This document shows, piece after piece, positions 14,729 to 21,622 of a stretch of 39,097 bases of DNA. The position numbers and the translations under genes were made by a program. The notes under the pieces are model-generated. The model was not told where the DNA came from. It saw only the letters and a program-made list of their open reading frames with translations, and made no database searches. How positions within the stretch are numbered: position 1 is the first letter of the stretch; every line of letters starts with the position of its first letter. Origin of the DNA: Verrucomicrobiaceae bacterium (lineage in GTDB: Bacteria; Verrucomicrobiota; Verrucomicrobiia; Verrucomicrobiales; Akkermansiaceae); NCBI GenBank assembly GCA_027484055.1, contig JAIXQH010000016.1:1-39097 (forward strand). The letters are read 5' to 3'.

Positions 14729-15004
14729 TTAGGCGGCTGTTTTTCTCCCTGCTGAGATATTGAAATCAGCGAGAAAGGTTTCGTAATCGGTGAGATTGGC
14801 GGGCGGGTTTTTGGTCCTTACGACGAGCCAGCTGTATAAATCGCGGAGGTTGATCCTGGTCACTTTGCGTGTCGCTTTCGGGATTGACAGTGCTGGCAAT
14901 CCATCCAGCTCGATGAGGCGGGCCACGTCCTCGGGATCGAGCAAGAGGTAGCGAGCCACCTCAGCGGGAAAGGCGATGGCGCTTTGATGACCCGATTTTG
15001 CCAT
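14729..15004 (-). CDS. Excisionase/MerR-like HTH protein
   Basis: The 91-residue protein carries an HTH-17-type fold: YLLLDPEDVARLIELDGLPA, then TRINLRDLYSWLVVR, i.e. two helices, a wing with basic residues and a closing helix. This is the shape of phage excisionases and terminase-type DNA-binding modules. No integrase is close by, so excisionase function cannot be tied to a partner here. It lies 4 bp from the second mini ATPase and 1 bp after the preceding gene. Confidence 0.6.
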   Translation of the reverse strand: MAKSGHQSAIAFPAEVARYLLLDPEDVARLIELDGLPALSIPKATRKVTRINLRDLYSWLVVRTKNPPANLTDYETFLADFNISAGRKTAA

Positions 15005-15005
15005 C

Positions 15006-15563
15006 TTATTTCTCGAACTGGGTTAGATTCTGAGCGACGGATAGGCGCTGGGCACATGAGCGGATTTCCTCGTCGGTGGCCTTGTGAGCCTTCCAGCACT
15101 CAGGCTCGTTAGGGCTGGGCAGAGCTTCGTCTTCTAGCCTCAGCACGACGAAGCGGATCTTCGTGTGACCATCCAATATCAACTCGAAGGTCCGACCATG
15201 GAGGATCTCTTGAAACACCTCGGCTTGCTCTTCCTTCGACGCGGGTTTCTCCAGTTCGGTCTTAGGGTCGTAAAAGATCCCTCCTTTTTCGGTAAGATCG
15301 TTGTCGCTGGCGACGGGGAGACTCGCCACTCTTCCCGAAAAGGGATTCAGGCCAAGCAGGCCGCTTTCGTCATTTCGGCGCACGGAAAGTTCGTAAGTTT
15401 CGAGAGGGATCGGCTTGGCAATCCCGGCGCGTTTCAAAAGCTCATCCGTGCTGTGAGAGCTGCGAATTTTCAACTTCCCGGCATTCGTCCACTCTCCTTT
15501 GGAAAGGATGGCGTGAATCTGAATGGGGGTGAGCTTGCTCATTTCCTCGTCGGTTGCGCTCAT
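15006..15563 (-). CDS. Hypothetical phage protein
   Basis: The 185-residue protein is taken from ATG at 15563, where it overlaps the upstream stop (ATGA). A longer frame from 15632 is possible, but its extra 23 residues lie inside the neighbour. The sequence is acidic, with an alpha/beta middle (FELILDGHTKIRFVVLRLED) and helical ends. No family is recognised. The coupling and the position early in the leftward operon suggest a role in early phage functions. Confidence 0.55.
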   Translation of the reverse strand: MSATDEEMSKLTPIQIHAILSKGEWTNAGKLKIRSSHSTDELLKRAGIAKPIPLETYELSVRRNDESGLLGLNPFSGRVASLPVASDNDLTEKGGIFYDPKTELEKPASKEEQAEVFQEILHGRTFELILDGHTKIRFVVLRLEDEALPSPNEPECWKAHKATDEEIRSCAQRLSVAQNLTQFEK

Positions 15564-15841
15564 GGTTGCGAGCTGAGAAATTGGGTAAGAGCACGGGACA
15601 GGCGCTCGCTGCGGGCGACGGATCGTCTCCACTTCTCGAAGTCGTCATCGTTGCCAGGGGAGAGCGCGGATTCGCGGCGCTGCTCGATGCAGGCGTCCAG
15701 GCGACGGCGCAACTCGCGATGAATGCGGTTGATCCGCGACGGAGCGGAAAAATCGACCATGCAGAAGTTGGCCAACCGTGTTTTCCCGGATTGCTGAACA
15801 TCAACACCGATTAAGGTGGTAGCTGAGTGAAAGCGTCCCAT
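15560..15841 (-). CDS. Small basic helical protein
   Basis: The 93-residue protein is Arg-rich, with a helical segment (INRIHRELRRRLDACIEQRR) and a second charged helix. It could be a coiled-coil or nucleic-acid-binding protein. It starts 4 bp after the 66-aa gene and is ATGA-coupled to the next. No homologue is recognised. Confidence 0.5.
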   Translation of the reverse strand: MGRFHSATTLIGVDVQQSGKTRLANFCMVDFSAPSRINRIHRELRRRLDACIEQRRESALSPGNDDDFEKWRRSVARSERLSRALTQFLSSQP

Positions 15842-15845
15842 GGTT

Positions 15846-16046
15846 TTATTGGGCTGTCGTCGCGCGACGAATTTCGAAATCGGCGGTGTGGAAGAGGACT
15901 TCTTCCCCGGTTTGATCCATGCGGACCGTGACCCGACCCAAGGGGTCTGACTCGCGCACCGTCAGAACGACACCGCGCTTGTTGTAGTGGCTGGGCTTGT
16001 AGGAATGGATCTTATCTCCAGGAGCAACTTGTTCGGACGAATTCAT
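15846..16046 (-). CDS. Small protein, possibly SH3-like fold
   Basis: The 66-residue protein has strand-rich composition (DKIHSYKPSHYNKRGVVLTV, then RVTVRMDQTGEEVLFHT). Short beta stretches separated by Gly/Asp turns suggest a small barrel such as an SH3/KOW-like domain. The function is unknown. It is the second gene of the leftward early operon. Confidence 0.5.
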   Translation of the reverse strand: MNSSEQVAPGDKIHSYKPSHYNKRGVVLTVRESDPLGRVTVRMDQTGEEVLFHTADFEIRRATTAQ

Positions 16047-16081
16047 GTGGGGATCGGTGAAAGATTTCTTCGCGCGAAGAG

Positions 16082-16267
16082 TTAGGCGGCTTTGTGTGGC
16101 TCGAACCCAGCACGTCCAGCGGCGACGTCTAAGACTTCGATCATCACTTCCGTGACGGACTTTCCACCGGTGCTATGAGCTAAGAGGAAATTCTTCGTGG
16201 TTTCGCTGAGTTCATCCAAAGGGATGTCAGGGAGATTGTTGAGCGGGGCGGCGTGTGGCGTTTCCAT
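16082..16267 (-). CDS. First gene of the leftward phage operon, small hypothetical
   Basis: The 61-residue protein starts at the ATG at 16267 (METPHAAPLNNLP); an upstream in-frame start would read through the operator region and is rejected. It is directly downstream of the three-operator control region and divergent from the HTH repressor gene, the place of Cro-like genes in lambdoid phages. However, no HTH is evident in it, so no Cro function is assigned. Confidence 0.5.
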   Translation of the reverse strand: METPHAAPLNNLPDIPLDELSETTKNFLLAHSTGGKSVTEVMIEVLDVAAGRAGFEPHKAA

Positions 16268-16280
16268 GCACACAAAATAG

Positions 16281-16344
16281 AGAATAATTCTACCCACACA
16301 AGAGAAAAATTCTACTTCATACAAAAAAGAGTAGAATTATTCTA
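16281..16344. promoter_or_regulatory. Three palindromic operator sites in the divergent control region
   Basis: Three 11-bp near-identical palindromes lie between the divergent genes: AGAATAATTCT (16281-16291), AGAAAAATTCT (16303-16313) and AGAATTATTCT (16333-16343, extended to a perfect 13-bp TAGAATTATTCTA). Centres are 22 and 30 bp apart. A possible -10 TATCAT (16354-16359) precedes the repressor ATG at 16366 by only 6 bp, so the repressor transcript would be leaderless. The layout resembles the OR region of temperate phages, with the adjacent HTH protein as the obvious ligand. Confidence 0.7.
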
Positions 16345-16365
16345 TTTGGGCGGTATCATTGGCGC

Positions 16366-16773
16366 ATGATTCCCTTTGATCAGATAGACAAACGCTTGGA
16401 AGCACTTGGAAAAGATCGCTCATGGCTTTCGCAAGAATCCGGCAGAAAACCTGATTCAATCAGGGTGGCACTTGCTCCCAATGCGCCACCGGCGAAGCGC
16501 TCTTCGTTGCTTCAGAAAGCCTTGTCCGATGCGATAGAGCGCGAAGAAGAAGTCCAGGGGCAGGCTCCTGTCACTGTTTCACCTCTCGACCGCATTACGC
16601 TCGAAGTAGATACGGCGCGGATGGACAGCTACTTGGAAGCATCGAAATACGCTCGGCAAACTCTTAAGGAATGGACGATCCACGAGCTTGATCGCGCCGC
16701 GAAGGAATGGGCCAAGCTCTCGAAGCCAAGTTTTTCCGTAGTCGCGGACGAGCTTAGGCAAGACGCAAAGTGA
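16366..16773 (+). CDS. Short phage repressor with N-terminal HTH
   Basis: In this 135-residue protein, residues 5-45 (DQIDKRLEALGKDRSWLSQE, then DSIRVALAP) resemble the XRE/CI-type HTH with a characteristic RLEALGKDRSWLSQESG-type start. The C-terminal 70 residues are helical and lack an S24 peptidase domain, so induction by RecA-stimulated self-cleavage is not expected. Removal by the Bro-N antirepressor next door would be an alternative. It is divergent from the main operon across three palindromic operators and probably binds them. HTH assignment is moderate; repressor function is inferred from position. Confidence 0.65.
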   Translation: MIPFDQIDKRLEALGKDRSWLSQESGRKPDSIRVALAPNAPPAKRSSLLQKALSDAIEREEEVQGQAPVTVSPLDRITLEVDTARMDSYLEASKYARQTLKEWTIHELDRAAKEWAKLSKPSFSVVADELRQDAK

Positions 16774-16846
16774 TCCCATTTCACCCAGCTAAATTCCGCC
16801 ATCCAAACAGCTAACGAAAGCCACTTTTTCTCCATCAATTACAAAA

Positions 16847-17608
16847 ATGAACATAAACACTACCATCACACCATTTCTCTTTGGAGAATCTACCATTCGC
16901 ACTGTCATGCGCGAAAATGAGCCTTGGTTTCTTGCATCGGATATCTGCGCGATTCTCGAACTTGGCAACGTCAGCATGGCTATTAAAGGCAATCCCAAGA
17001 CCGGAAACCTTGGCTTAGATGAAGACGAAAGGGGTATCATGATTCATGAGACTACAAGTGGGCCGCAGGAAGTCTCTATCGTGAACGAACCTGGACTTTA
17101 TCGCTTGATCTTCAAATCCCGCAAAGCGGAAGCTCGCGCGTTCCAACGCTGGGTGTTCAAAGAAGTCCTTCCCGCTATTCGCAAAAAAGGATTTTACTCC
17201 CAACGCACGGATCAGCTTCTAAGTTTCGTTAGAGAGTTGATTTCCATGGGCTTTTCAGCAAAGGACGCGTCGATTTTAGCCCGCAGCGAGTTTCCTCCCA
17301 TGACACGCAAAGAACAAAAAATTCAGGAGTTGGAGCAACAAAATGCGATAGCGGCCAAAGATCCAGATCCAGACTCGGACATTTTTCTTTCCCTCATGGC
17401 TCCCGGCATCGAATACCAGATGAAAGACTTTTTCTCAATGCTTCCAGCTGGCCATCGCATCCTTAAAATCGGGACGCCAAGGGGGCGCGACACCGCAATC
17501 GGTTTAGTCATGGAACGTCTCGTCAGAACCGGAAGGCTCCGACGCATAAATGCGCGTCACGCCACCTATGCGATGGTCTCAGACAAGATCGTCCCGATGC
17601 AACAGTGA
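16847..17608 (+). CDS. Bro-N domain phage antirepressor-like protein
   Basis: In this 253-residue protein, residues 10-120 form a Bro-N domain: FGESTIRTVMRENEPWFLAS, then DICAILELGN, VSIVNEPGLYRLIF and FQRWVFKEVLPAIRKKGFYS. Proteins with this domain act as antirepressors, binding DNA or repressor to release lysis genes. The C-terminal half has a linker with helical, Gln/Glu-rich residues (KIQELEQQNAIAA) and a separate domain ending in a likely winged helix (TGRLRRINARHATYAMVSD). It follows the repressor by 73 bp on the same strand and ends before a strong terminator. Confidence 0.85.
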   Translation: MNINTTITPFLFGESTIRTVMRENEPWFLASDICAILELGNVSMAIKGNPKTGNLGLDEDERGIMIHETTSGPQEVSIVNEPGLYRLIFKSRKAEARAFQRWVFKEVLPAIRKKGFYSQRTDQLLSFVRELISMGFSAKDASILARSEFPPMTRKEQKIQELEQQNAIAAKDPDPDSDIFLSLMAPGIEYQMKDFFSMLPAGHRILKIGTPRGRDTAIGLVMERLVRTGRLRRINARHATYAMVSDKIVPMQQ

Positions 17609-17656
17609 TATTCCCAATGAGCTTTTGCATTTGTGTCGGTATTGGCGACACTTGTT

Positions 17657-17692
17657 TCAAAAGGGGGTCGCTAATTTCAACCCCCTTTTTTA
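17657..17692 (+). terminator. Intrinsic terminator after the antirepressor gene
   Basis: CAAAAGGGGG (17658-17667) pairs with CCCCCTTTTT (17681-17690) around a 13-nt loop and continues into a T-rich stretch. It marks the end of the rightward repressor-antirepressor transcript and also faces the end of the convergent PH-domain gene. Confidence 0.85.
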
Positions 17693-17703
17693 TTGTGAGT
17701 ATT

Positions 17704-18216
17704 TCATTTCACGCTCATCGCCAATTCGTGAACGGTTGAGCGAAATTGCATCGGATCTGCAATTCCTCTGACGATCACTTTGTTGCCACCAGTCCCCAGG
17801 ACTACGACGTTTCCAAAATTGAAAATTCTTCCAATGATCCCCTGTTTCATCAGGATTGATTCAACTTTGGACAGCGCGATTTCATCAGTCATTCTGGAAA
17901 TCCAGCCCGTTTTTAAAAGGACTCTGGAATTTGTAACTGCCGATTCAGTCGTCAGAAAATAGATTAGGGATTGGAGCATTCCGAGGGGCGGAAGAAGCAA
18001 AACCATCAGCCATGCTTGGTTTGATTCGGCAAGATGTGACCATCGAAGCATCAGAGTAATTCCAGCCATACCGAGAACCGTGAAAAAAATCGGCTCTACC
18101 AAAATTGCCCAATGCAGCGTCCCTAAGCTGTAAATCGCTTCGTCATTTACCAATGTGGATTCCACGTAACTAGCGCGTCGTTGCGTTTTCTTTCGGGCCA
18201 TTCTTTTGACTCTCAT
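17704..18216 (-). CDS. Bacterial PH-domain (YdbS/YdbT-like) membrane protein
   Basis: The 170-residue protein has two hydrophobic segments at about residues 35-55 (LHWAILVEPIFFTVLGMAGI) and 70-90 (WLMVLLLPPLGMLQSLIYFL). They are followed by a PH-like domain: SRVLLKTGWISRMTDEIALS, KVESILMKQGIIGRIFNFGN and VVVLGTGGNKVIVRGI. The ITDEI..K.ES...Q...GRIF.FG pattern is typical of bPH2 proteins. The role is unknown in general. Another ATG at 18201 could be the start. It lies at the right end of the element next to the attachment scar, the usual place for cargo, and is convergent with the antirepressor. Confidence 0.8.
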   Translation of the reverse strand: MRVKRMARKKTQRRASYVESTLVNDEAIYSLGTLHWAILVEPIFFTVLGMAGITLMLRWSHLAESNQAWLMVLLLPPLGMLQSLIYFLTTESAVTNSRVLLKTGWISRMTDEIALSKVESILMKQGIIGRIFNFGNVVVLGTGGNKVIVRGIADPMQFRSTVHELAMSVK

Positions 18217-18377
18217 GTTTTGCTAGATCGTTCCAGTCTTTCTTGCGTTGACAATAAACCCGACCCTGCGAATTTTTCGACATCACACCTTATCCGTAAT
18301 CAAAAACGGTGTAAAAACTGGTGCAAACCTTAACCTTGAAAGCGTAACCAACTAAGAACCAATAGACGAGCGCTGGC
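18217..18377. other. Attachment-arm region between the PH-domain gene and the tRNA remnant
   Basis: No gene is seen. The stretch is AT-richer than its neighbours and holds repeated ACCTTA-type words (ACCTTATCC near 18285, AACCTTAACCTTG near 18326) and the related words GGTGTAAAAACTGGTGCAAA near 18309. Short repeats next to an attachment core are what integrase arm sites look like, but these are weak and could be chance. Confidence 0.3.
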
Positions 18378-18400
18378 TTCGAATCTCATCGCCCGCTCCA
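18378..18400 (+). other. attR-like site: 3' end of a tRNA-Gly gene left by integration
   Basis: The 23 bp contain the T-loop TTCGAATC, the 3' T-stem half CTCAT, an acceptor 3' half CGCCCGC, a discriminator T and CCA. CGCCCGC pairs with the GCGGGCG 5' acceptor typical of bacterial tRNA-Gly. The bases just upstream (CGCTGGC) cannot form the T-stem (ATGAG would be needed), and no other tRNA part exists upstream, so this is a remnant beginning inside the T-arm. Tyrosine recombinases commonly use exactly this T-loop-to-3'-end segment. It therefore marks the right end of the element, and an intact tRNA-Gly is predicted at the left end. Confidence 0.78.
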
Positions 18401-18436
18401 ATTTTCCAGTTGGCGTAGTATTTTTACCCACCACTC

Positions 18437-19306
18437 ATGTTTGTCTGGTCGAAACTCTCCGCTGCGAAGTGGATGGATGCTTGGGAGGAGCGCTTCGCCG
18501 GTCACCCGAATTTAGTGATCGAGCTGATCAAAGGCGGTAAATCGGTGCGCGTGCAGTTATTCTGCGCCACCCAACAAGAAGCGGACGCCGTGGTCGCCCA
18601 ATTCGGCGGCAGCGTCCGGAAAATGGCCAACGCCGATTGGGACAAGCCCGTCGAAGCACCGCGCCCGGTGAAAGTGCGGGATGTCTTCGTGCTCACCGCA
18701 GAGAAGCGGCCTAAGGAATTGGCCGCGCTACGCAAAGAGCACCCCAAGCGGGAGCTCATCATCATTCCGCCGGAAATGGCATTTGGCACCGGTGACCATG
18801 CGACGACTTCCACCTGTCTGCGTCTGCTAGTGGACATCGCCCGCGCTCGCAAGGGCAGCGACTGGACGGTGGCGGATCTTGGCACGGGCACCGGAGTCTT
18901 GGCGATTGCTGCGCGTAAACTCGGGTCTGGCGAGACTTATGCCTGCGACTACGACCCCTTCGCCGTGGCGGTCGGCCTCCGCAACATCGAGCGGAACGGT
19001 ACGCCGGAGATCCAGATGAAAGAGCAGGACGTGCTGAAATGGAAGCCCCGCAAAAAAGGCTACGACGTGGTGATGGCCAATCTATTTTCCACCATCCTCA
19101 TCGAGGCATGGCCCGTCATCGCCAAGTCACTCGCGCCAAAAGGCGACCTCGTCGTCTCTGGCATCCTCGCCACCCAAGCATGGGAGGTCTTCAAGGCGGC
19201 GGCAGGAAATGGCCTTGGCTTCACGAAAGTCGTCAAAAAAGGCAAATGGGTCACCGCCCACGGTGGGCATCTGACCGATCTTATCGCCGCAGAAGCCGCT
19301 CAATGA
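18437..19306 (+). CDS. prmA: Ribosomal protein L11 methyltransferase
   Basis: The 289-residue protein would methylate lysines and the N-terminus of ribosomal protein L11 with S-adenosylmethionine. The N-terminal substrate-recognition part is followed by the PrmA hallmark AFGTGDHATT (115-124), the SAM-binding motif DLGTGTGVLAIAA (147-159), an acidic loop CDYDPFAVAV and ANLFSTIL, the motif IV/post-I catalytic region. Length matches the family. Translation begins 37 bp after the tRNA remnant, so in the uninserted chromosome prmA lay next to tRNA-Gly. No clear Shine-Dalgarno sequence precedes the ATG. Confidence 0.93.
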   Translation: MFVWSKLSAAKWMDAWEERFAGHPNLVIELIKGGKSVRVQLFCATQQEADAVVAQFGGSVRKMANADWDKPVEAPRPVKVRDVFVLTAEKRPKELAALRKEHPKRELIIIPPEMAFGTGDHATTSTCLRLLVDIARARKGSDWTVADLGTGTGVLAIAARKLGSGETYACDYDPFAVAVGLRNIERNGTPEIQMKEQDVLKWKPRKKGYDVVMANLFSTILIEAWPVIAKSLAPKGDLVVSGILATQAWEVFKAAAGNGLGFTKVVKKGKWVTAHGGHLTDLIAAEAAQ

Positions 19307-19311
19307 GCCAA

Positions 19312-19490
19312 GGTGGCTACACTCGGGAGAGCTTCTGAAAGAGGGATTGAACCGCCAAGACGCCAAGAGCGCGAAGTTTGAAGAAATAAGAAATTCTCTT
19401 ACCTTTTCTTCCTTGGCGTCTTGGCGGTTCAATTCCTTCCTATGTTCTGTAAATCCTTGATTTCATATAGCAATCCCTCGTGTAGCCACC
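19312..19490. repeat. Nested inverted repeat between convergent genes
   Basis: An outer pair GGTGGCTACAC (19312-19322) with GTGTAGCCACC (19480-19490) encloses an inner, longer pair of about 23 bp, ATTGAACCGCCAAGACGCCA (from 19346) with its complement TGGCGTCTTGGCGGTTCAAT (to about 19432), around a 44-nt loop. The inner arm words CCGCCAAGACGCCAAG are familiar as repeats dispersed in genomes of this phylum. It fills the gap between the stops of prmA and the DUF1003 gene. A bidirectional terminator or a small non-autonomous element (MITE-like) are both possible. Confidence 0.75.
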
Positions 19491-19494
19491 CCGC

Positions 19495-19983
19495 TCACTG
19501 AGCGGTCAATTTGCGGTGAACCTCTGCCGTGAGTTGGTCGATGCGCTCGGTTAGTTCGGTATTCCGGCGCAGCAGTTCAAGCAGTAGCAAGGTCTGCTCG
19601 GCGGCGAGAGATTCGCGTTGTTCACTGGCGGTGGCTAGATCCTCGCGGTGCTGGGCGTCTGCCGTGGAGTGGGCCTTGTCCCGATCGGCCTGGCGGGTCT
19701 GGGCGAGTAAAATCAGCGGGGCGGCATACGCGGCTTGGAGGCTGAAGGCGAGATTGAGGAGGATGAATGGGTAGATGTCGAAATGGAAGATCCCCATGGC
19801 ATTGAGAGTGATCCACGTGCCGACCAGCAGCGTTTGGCTGACGAGGAAGGTGGGCGTGCCGAAGAACCGCGCGAAGGCTTCCGCCTTGAGGGCGAACCAA
19901 TCCGTGCCAAACACGGGAAGGAGATGGAAATGCGGTGCGTGAAAACGGAGGGGATTCTTGGCTGATGCGGGTTTCTCAATCAT
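19495..19983 (-). CDS. DUF1003 family membrane protein
   Basis: The 162-residue protein has two membrane segments: a first near residues 40-62 (FLVSQTLLVGTWITLNAMGI) and a second near 66-90, containing the DUF1003 block YPFILLNLAFSLQAAYAAP. These are followed by QTRQADRDK and a long charged coiled-coil-like tail rich in Glu/Arg and Leu. The family is widely conserved and its function is unknown. The ATG at 19983 is preferred over an in-frame GTG at 19998. The gene is convergent with prmA. Confidence 0.85.
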   Translation of the reverse strand: MIEKPASAKNPLRFHAPHFHLLPVFGTDWFALKAEAFARFFGTPTFLVSQTLLVGTWITLNAMGIFHFDIYPFILLNLAFSLQAAYAAPLILLAQTRQADRDKAHSTADAQHREDLATASEQRESLAAEQTLLLLELLRRNTELTERIDQLTAEVHRKLTAQ

Positions 19984-20014
19984 GGCCAGATTGAACACCC
20001 TGCCAGTGTCTGCG

Positions 20015-20908
20015 TCAAAGCAGGTCTTTCAGGGCGCTTTCCAGCGTGGGGAAATGAAACTGGAACCCATCCCTTTCCAGCGCTTTAGGCAGCGCCCGCT
20101 GACCCGCTAGCAGCGCCCCGCCGAACTCGCCGATCACCAAGCGCAAGGCGAAGCCCGGTGCCGGGAAAATCGCCGGGCGGTGCAGCGCGGCGGCAAGCTT
20201 GCGGTTGAAATCCGCATTTCGCTCAGGGTTCGGGGCCGCGCCATTGATCGGCCCGTGCAGCGATTCAGAAAAAACCGCATGCACGATCGCGCCGCGCAGA
20301 TCTGCCACGTGGATCCATGGCATCCATTGCTTTCCCGAGCCGAGCCGACCGCCGATGCCGAGTTTGAAGACGAACAGCAGTTTCTTAAACGCAGAGCCCT
20401 CTTTCCCAAGCACGATACCGATGCGGAGCCGCACCACCCGGACGCCGAGCGACTCGGCTGCGAGTGCAGCCTCTTCCCACTCGGCACAGAGATCCGCGAG
20501 GTAGCCGTCGCCGCGCTGCGCCGTTTCGGTGAGGATTTCGTCGTGACGGTCGCCGTAAAATCCGACTGCGGAAGCGTTCACCAGCACTTTAGGCCGTTCC
20601 GCTGGAGAGAGATCTGAGATGGCTTGCACGACCCGCTGCGTCAGGCCGACCCGGCTGGCGTGGAAGCGAATCCGGGTTTGAGCGGTCCAGCGTTGGTCGA
20701 TGGGTTCGCCCGCGAGATTGATGACGGCGTGGTGCCCCGCGAGATTGAGCCGATCTGGGGCTTGCCACTGGTCCACGCCGGGGAGCTGGCCCGAGCCCGC
20801 ACGGCTGACGCCCGTGGTGGCCATGCCCTTTTCCGCCAAGAGGCTGGGAAGGCCACGCCCGACGAATCCGGTGACTCCGATGATGGCGGCGCGGGGTGAA
20901 ACTTGCAT
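20015..20908 (-). CDS. TIGR01777-type NAD(P)-dependent epimerase (YfcH-like)
   Basis: The 297-residue protein begins with a Rossmann nucleotide-binding loop IIGVTGFVGRGLPSLL (9-24) and contains the family blocks HHAVINLAGEPI, NASAVGFYGDR (the conserved Tyr of SDR-like enzymes), EWEEAALAAESLGVRVVRLR, MPWIHVADL and NGAAPNP, followed by the DUF1731 C-terminal segment. YfcH-type proteins are extended short-chain dehydrogenases of unclear substrate, possibly a sugar nucleotide. Length is normal. It is read in the same direction as the DUF1003 gene, 31 bp upstream of it. Confidence 0.9.
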   Translation of the reverse strand: MQVSPRAAIIGVTGFVGRGLPSLLAEKGMATTGVSRAGSGQLPGVDQWQAPDRLNLAGHHAVINLAGEPIDQRWTAQTRIRFHASRVGLTQRVVQAISDLSPAERPKVLVNASAVGFYGDRHDEILTETAQRGDGYLADLCAEWEEAALAAESLGVRVVRLRIGIVLGKEGSAFKKLLFVFKLGIGGRLGSGKQWMPWIHVADLRGAIVHAVFSESLHGPINGAAPNPERNADFNRKLAAALHRPAIFPAPGFALRLVIGEFGGALLAGQRALPKALERDGFQFHFPTLESALKDLL

Positions 20909-21030
20909 GTCTCAAGATGGCGGAGAAATCATCATGCCCAAGGTTTTTTTCAGCAGGTGTGGGCAGCCCCGCCCGCAGCAGAATTCTGCGACTCCTTACG
21001 CCCGCTCTACTTCGGTAAATGGTATAAGGC

Positions 21031-21294
21031 TCAGGGGCGTGGGGCTTCGCGGATGTCGATGATTTTTACTTCGAGCACAGGATGGTCGATCCACCAAGTG
21101 ATGGCAAAGCCAGCCACACAACTCACTTGGAAAGGCCGAGAGGTTTCCGGATCGTTGATCTCAAAATCCCCTCCTTGATTGGCGTTGTCGGACAGTCCTG
21201 TAAGCATTTCCAGCACCCGGTCTCGCCGCCTTCCAGCTCGTGGAAGGGAGGCCAGCGCATCAAGATCAACGAGAACCCTATAGGCGGGCGTCAT
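21031..21294 (-). CDS. RelE/ParE-family toxin-like protein
   Basis: The 87-residue protein has the RelE/ParE layout: an N-terminal strand (YRVLVDLDAL), two helices (RRRDRVLEMLTGLSDNANQG) and a C-terminal sheet (AITWWIDHPVLEVKIIDI). RelE-type toxins cut mRNA in the ribosome, while ParE-types poison gyrase; the C-terminal catalytic residues cannot be assigned here. The start overlaps the stop of the preceding small gene as ATGA, giving a standard antitoxin-toxin order. The pair sits between chromosomal genes, not in the phage element. Confidence 0.7.
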   Translation of the reverse strand: MTPAYRVLVDLDALASLPRAGRRRDRVLEMLTGLSDNANQGGDFEINDPETSRPFQVSCVAGFAITWWIDHPVLEVKIIDIREAPRP

Positions 21295-21524
21295 GGATTA
21301 TCCTGATTTTCCGCGACAGGAATATATCGACGGGCTTGGCCTGAGCTGGTCCGCTCGCGGATCGTCTTCCAGTAATCGGGGTCGTTCTGGAGTTCCAGCT
21401 TCGTGAGATAGCATGAAAGCTCATGCCGTTCCTTCTGGGAAAGGGTATCTACTGCAGTCTTCAATGATTCAGCGATCACAACTTGGTGTTTAACGGATTG
21501 GCAGCGGGGGTCAAACTCCTTCAA
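21291..21524 (-). CDS. Antitoxin-like partner of the RelE/ParE-type protein
   Basis: The frame of 77 residues has a helical core (AESLKTAVDTLSQKERHELS, then CYLTKLELQND) of the kind seen in small antitoxins of this family. It is coupled to the toxin-like gene by ATGA. The start is uncertain: position 21524 is a TTG, and a GTG at 21479 (VIAESLKT) gives a better match to usual lengths. The C-terminal part (PDYWKTIRERTSSGQ) would bind the toxin. No DNA-binding motif is evident. Confidence 0.6.
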   Translation of the reverse strand: MKEFDPRCQSVKHQVVIAESLKTAVDTLSQKERHELSCYLTKLELQNDPDYWKTIRERTSSGQARRYIPVAENQDNP

Positions 21525-21622
21525 CCATTTTCTCCAATTTCAAGGCCACCCGTTCCTAGAAAGGGTGATCGCGTGGTGTCAGGAGAAATCGGCGTCCGCT
21601 CCAGGGTCTGTTCCAAAAAACG

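Larger units (their letters stand above)
1..18400. mobile_element. Integrated phage-derived element (right-hand part), probably defective
   Basis: The interval holds a phage replication module, a lysogeny-type switch (HTH repressor, Bro-N antirepressor, operators), and terminase small and large subunits, followed on the right by a tRNA-Gly 3'-end remnant at 18378-18400. The genes between about 1.2 and 16.3 kb all lie on the minus strand with 1-14 nt overlaps, as in a phage operon. No integrase, portal, capsid, tail or lysis gene is visible. With a tRNA 3' remnant at the right end, the intact tRNA and the left end should lie beyond base 1, so only part of the element is seen. The left 1.2 kb is cassette-like DNA that may be internal cargo or a later rearrangement. 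That this is an integrated element is well supported; its left limit is unknown. Confidence 0.8.

Noticed and set aside
16281..16344. CRISPR-like repeats
   Set aside because: The three short palindromes differ in spacing (22 and 30 bp) and are only 11-13 bp long, which fits operators and not a CRISPR array.
18361..18400. A complete tRNA gene
   Set aside because: Only the T-loop and 3' end are present. No acceptor 5' half, D-arm or anticodon arm exists upstream, so it was called a remnant.
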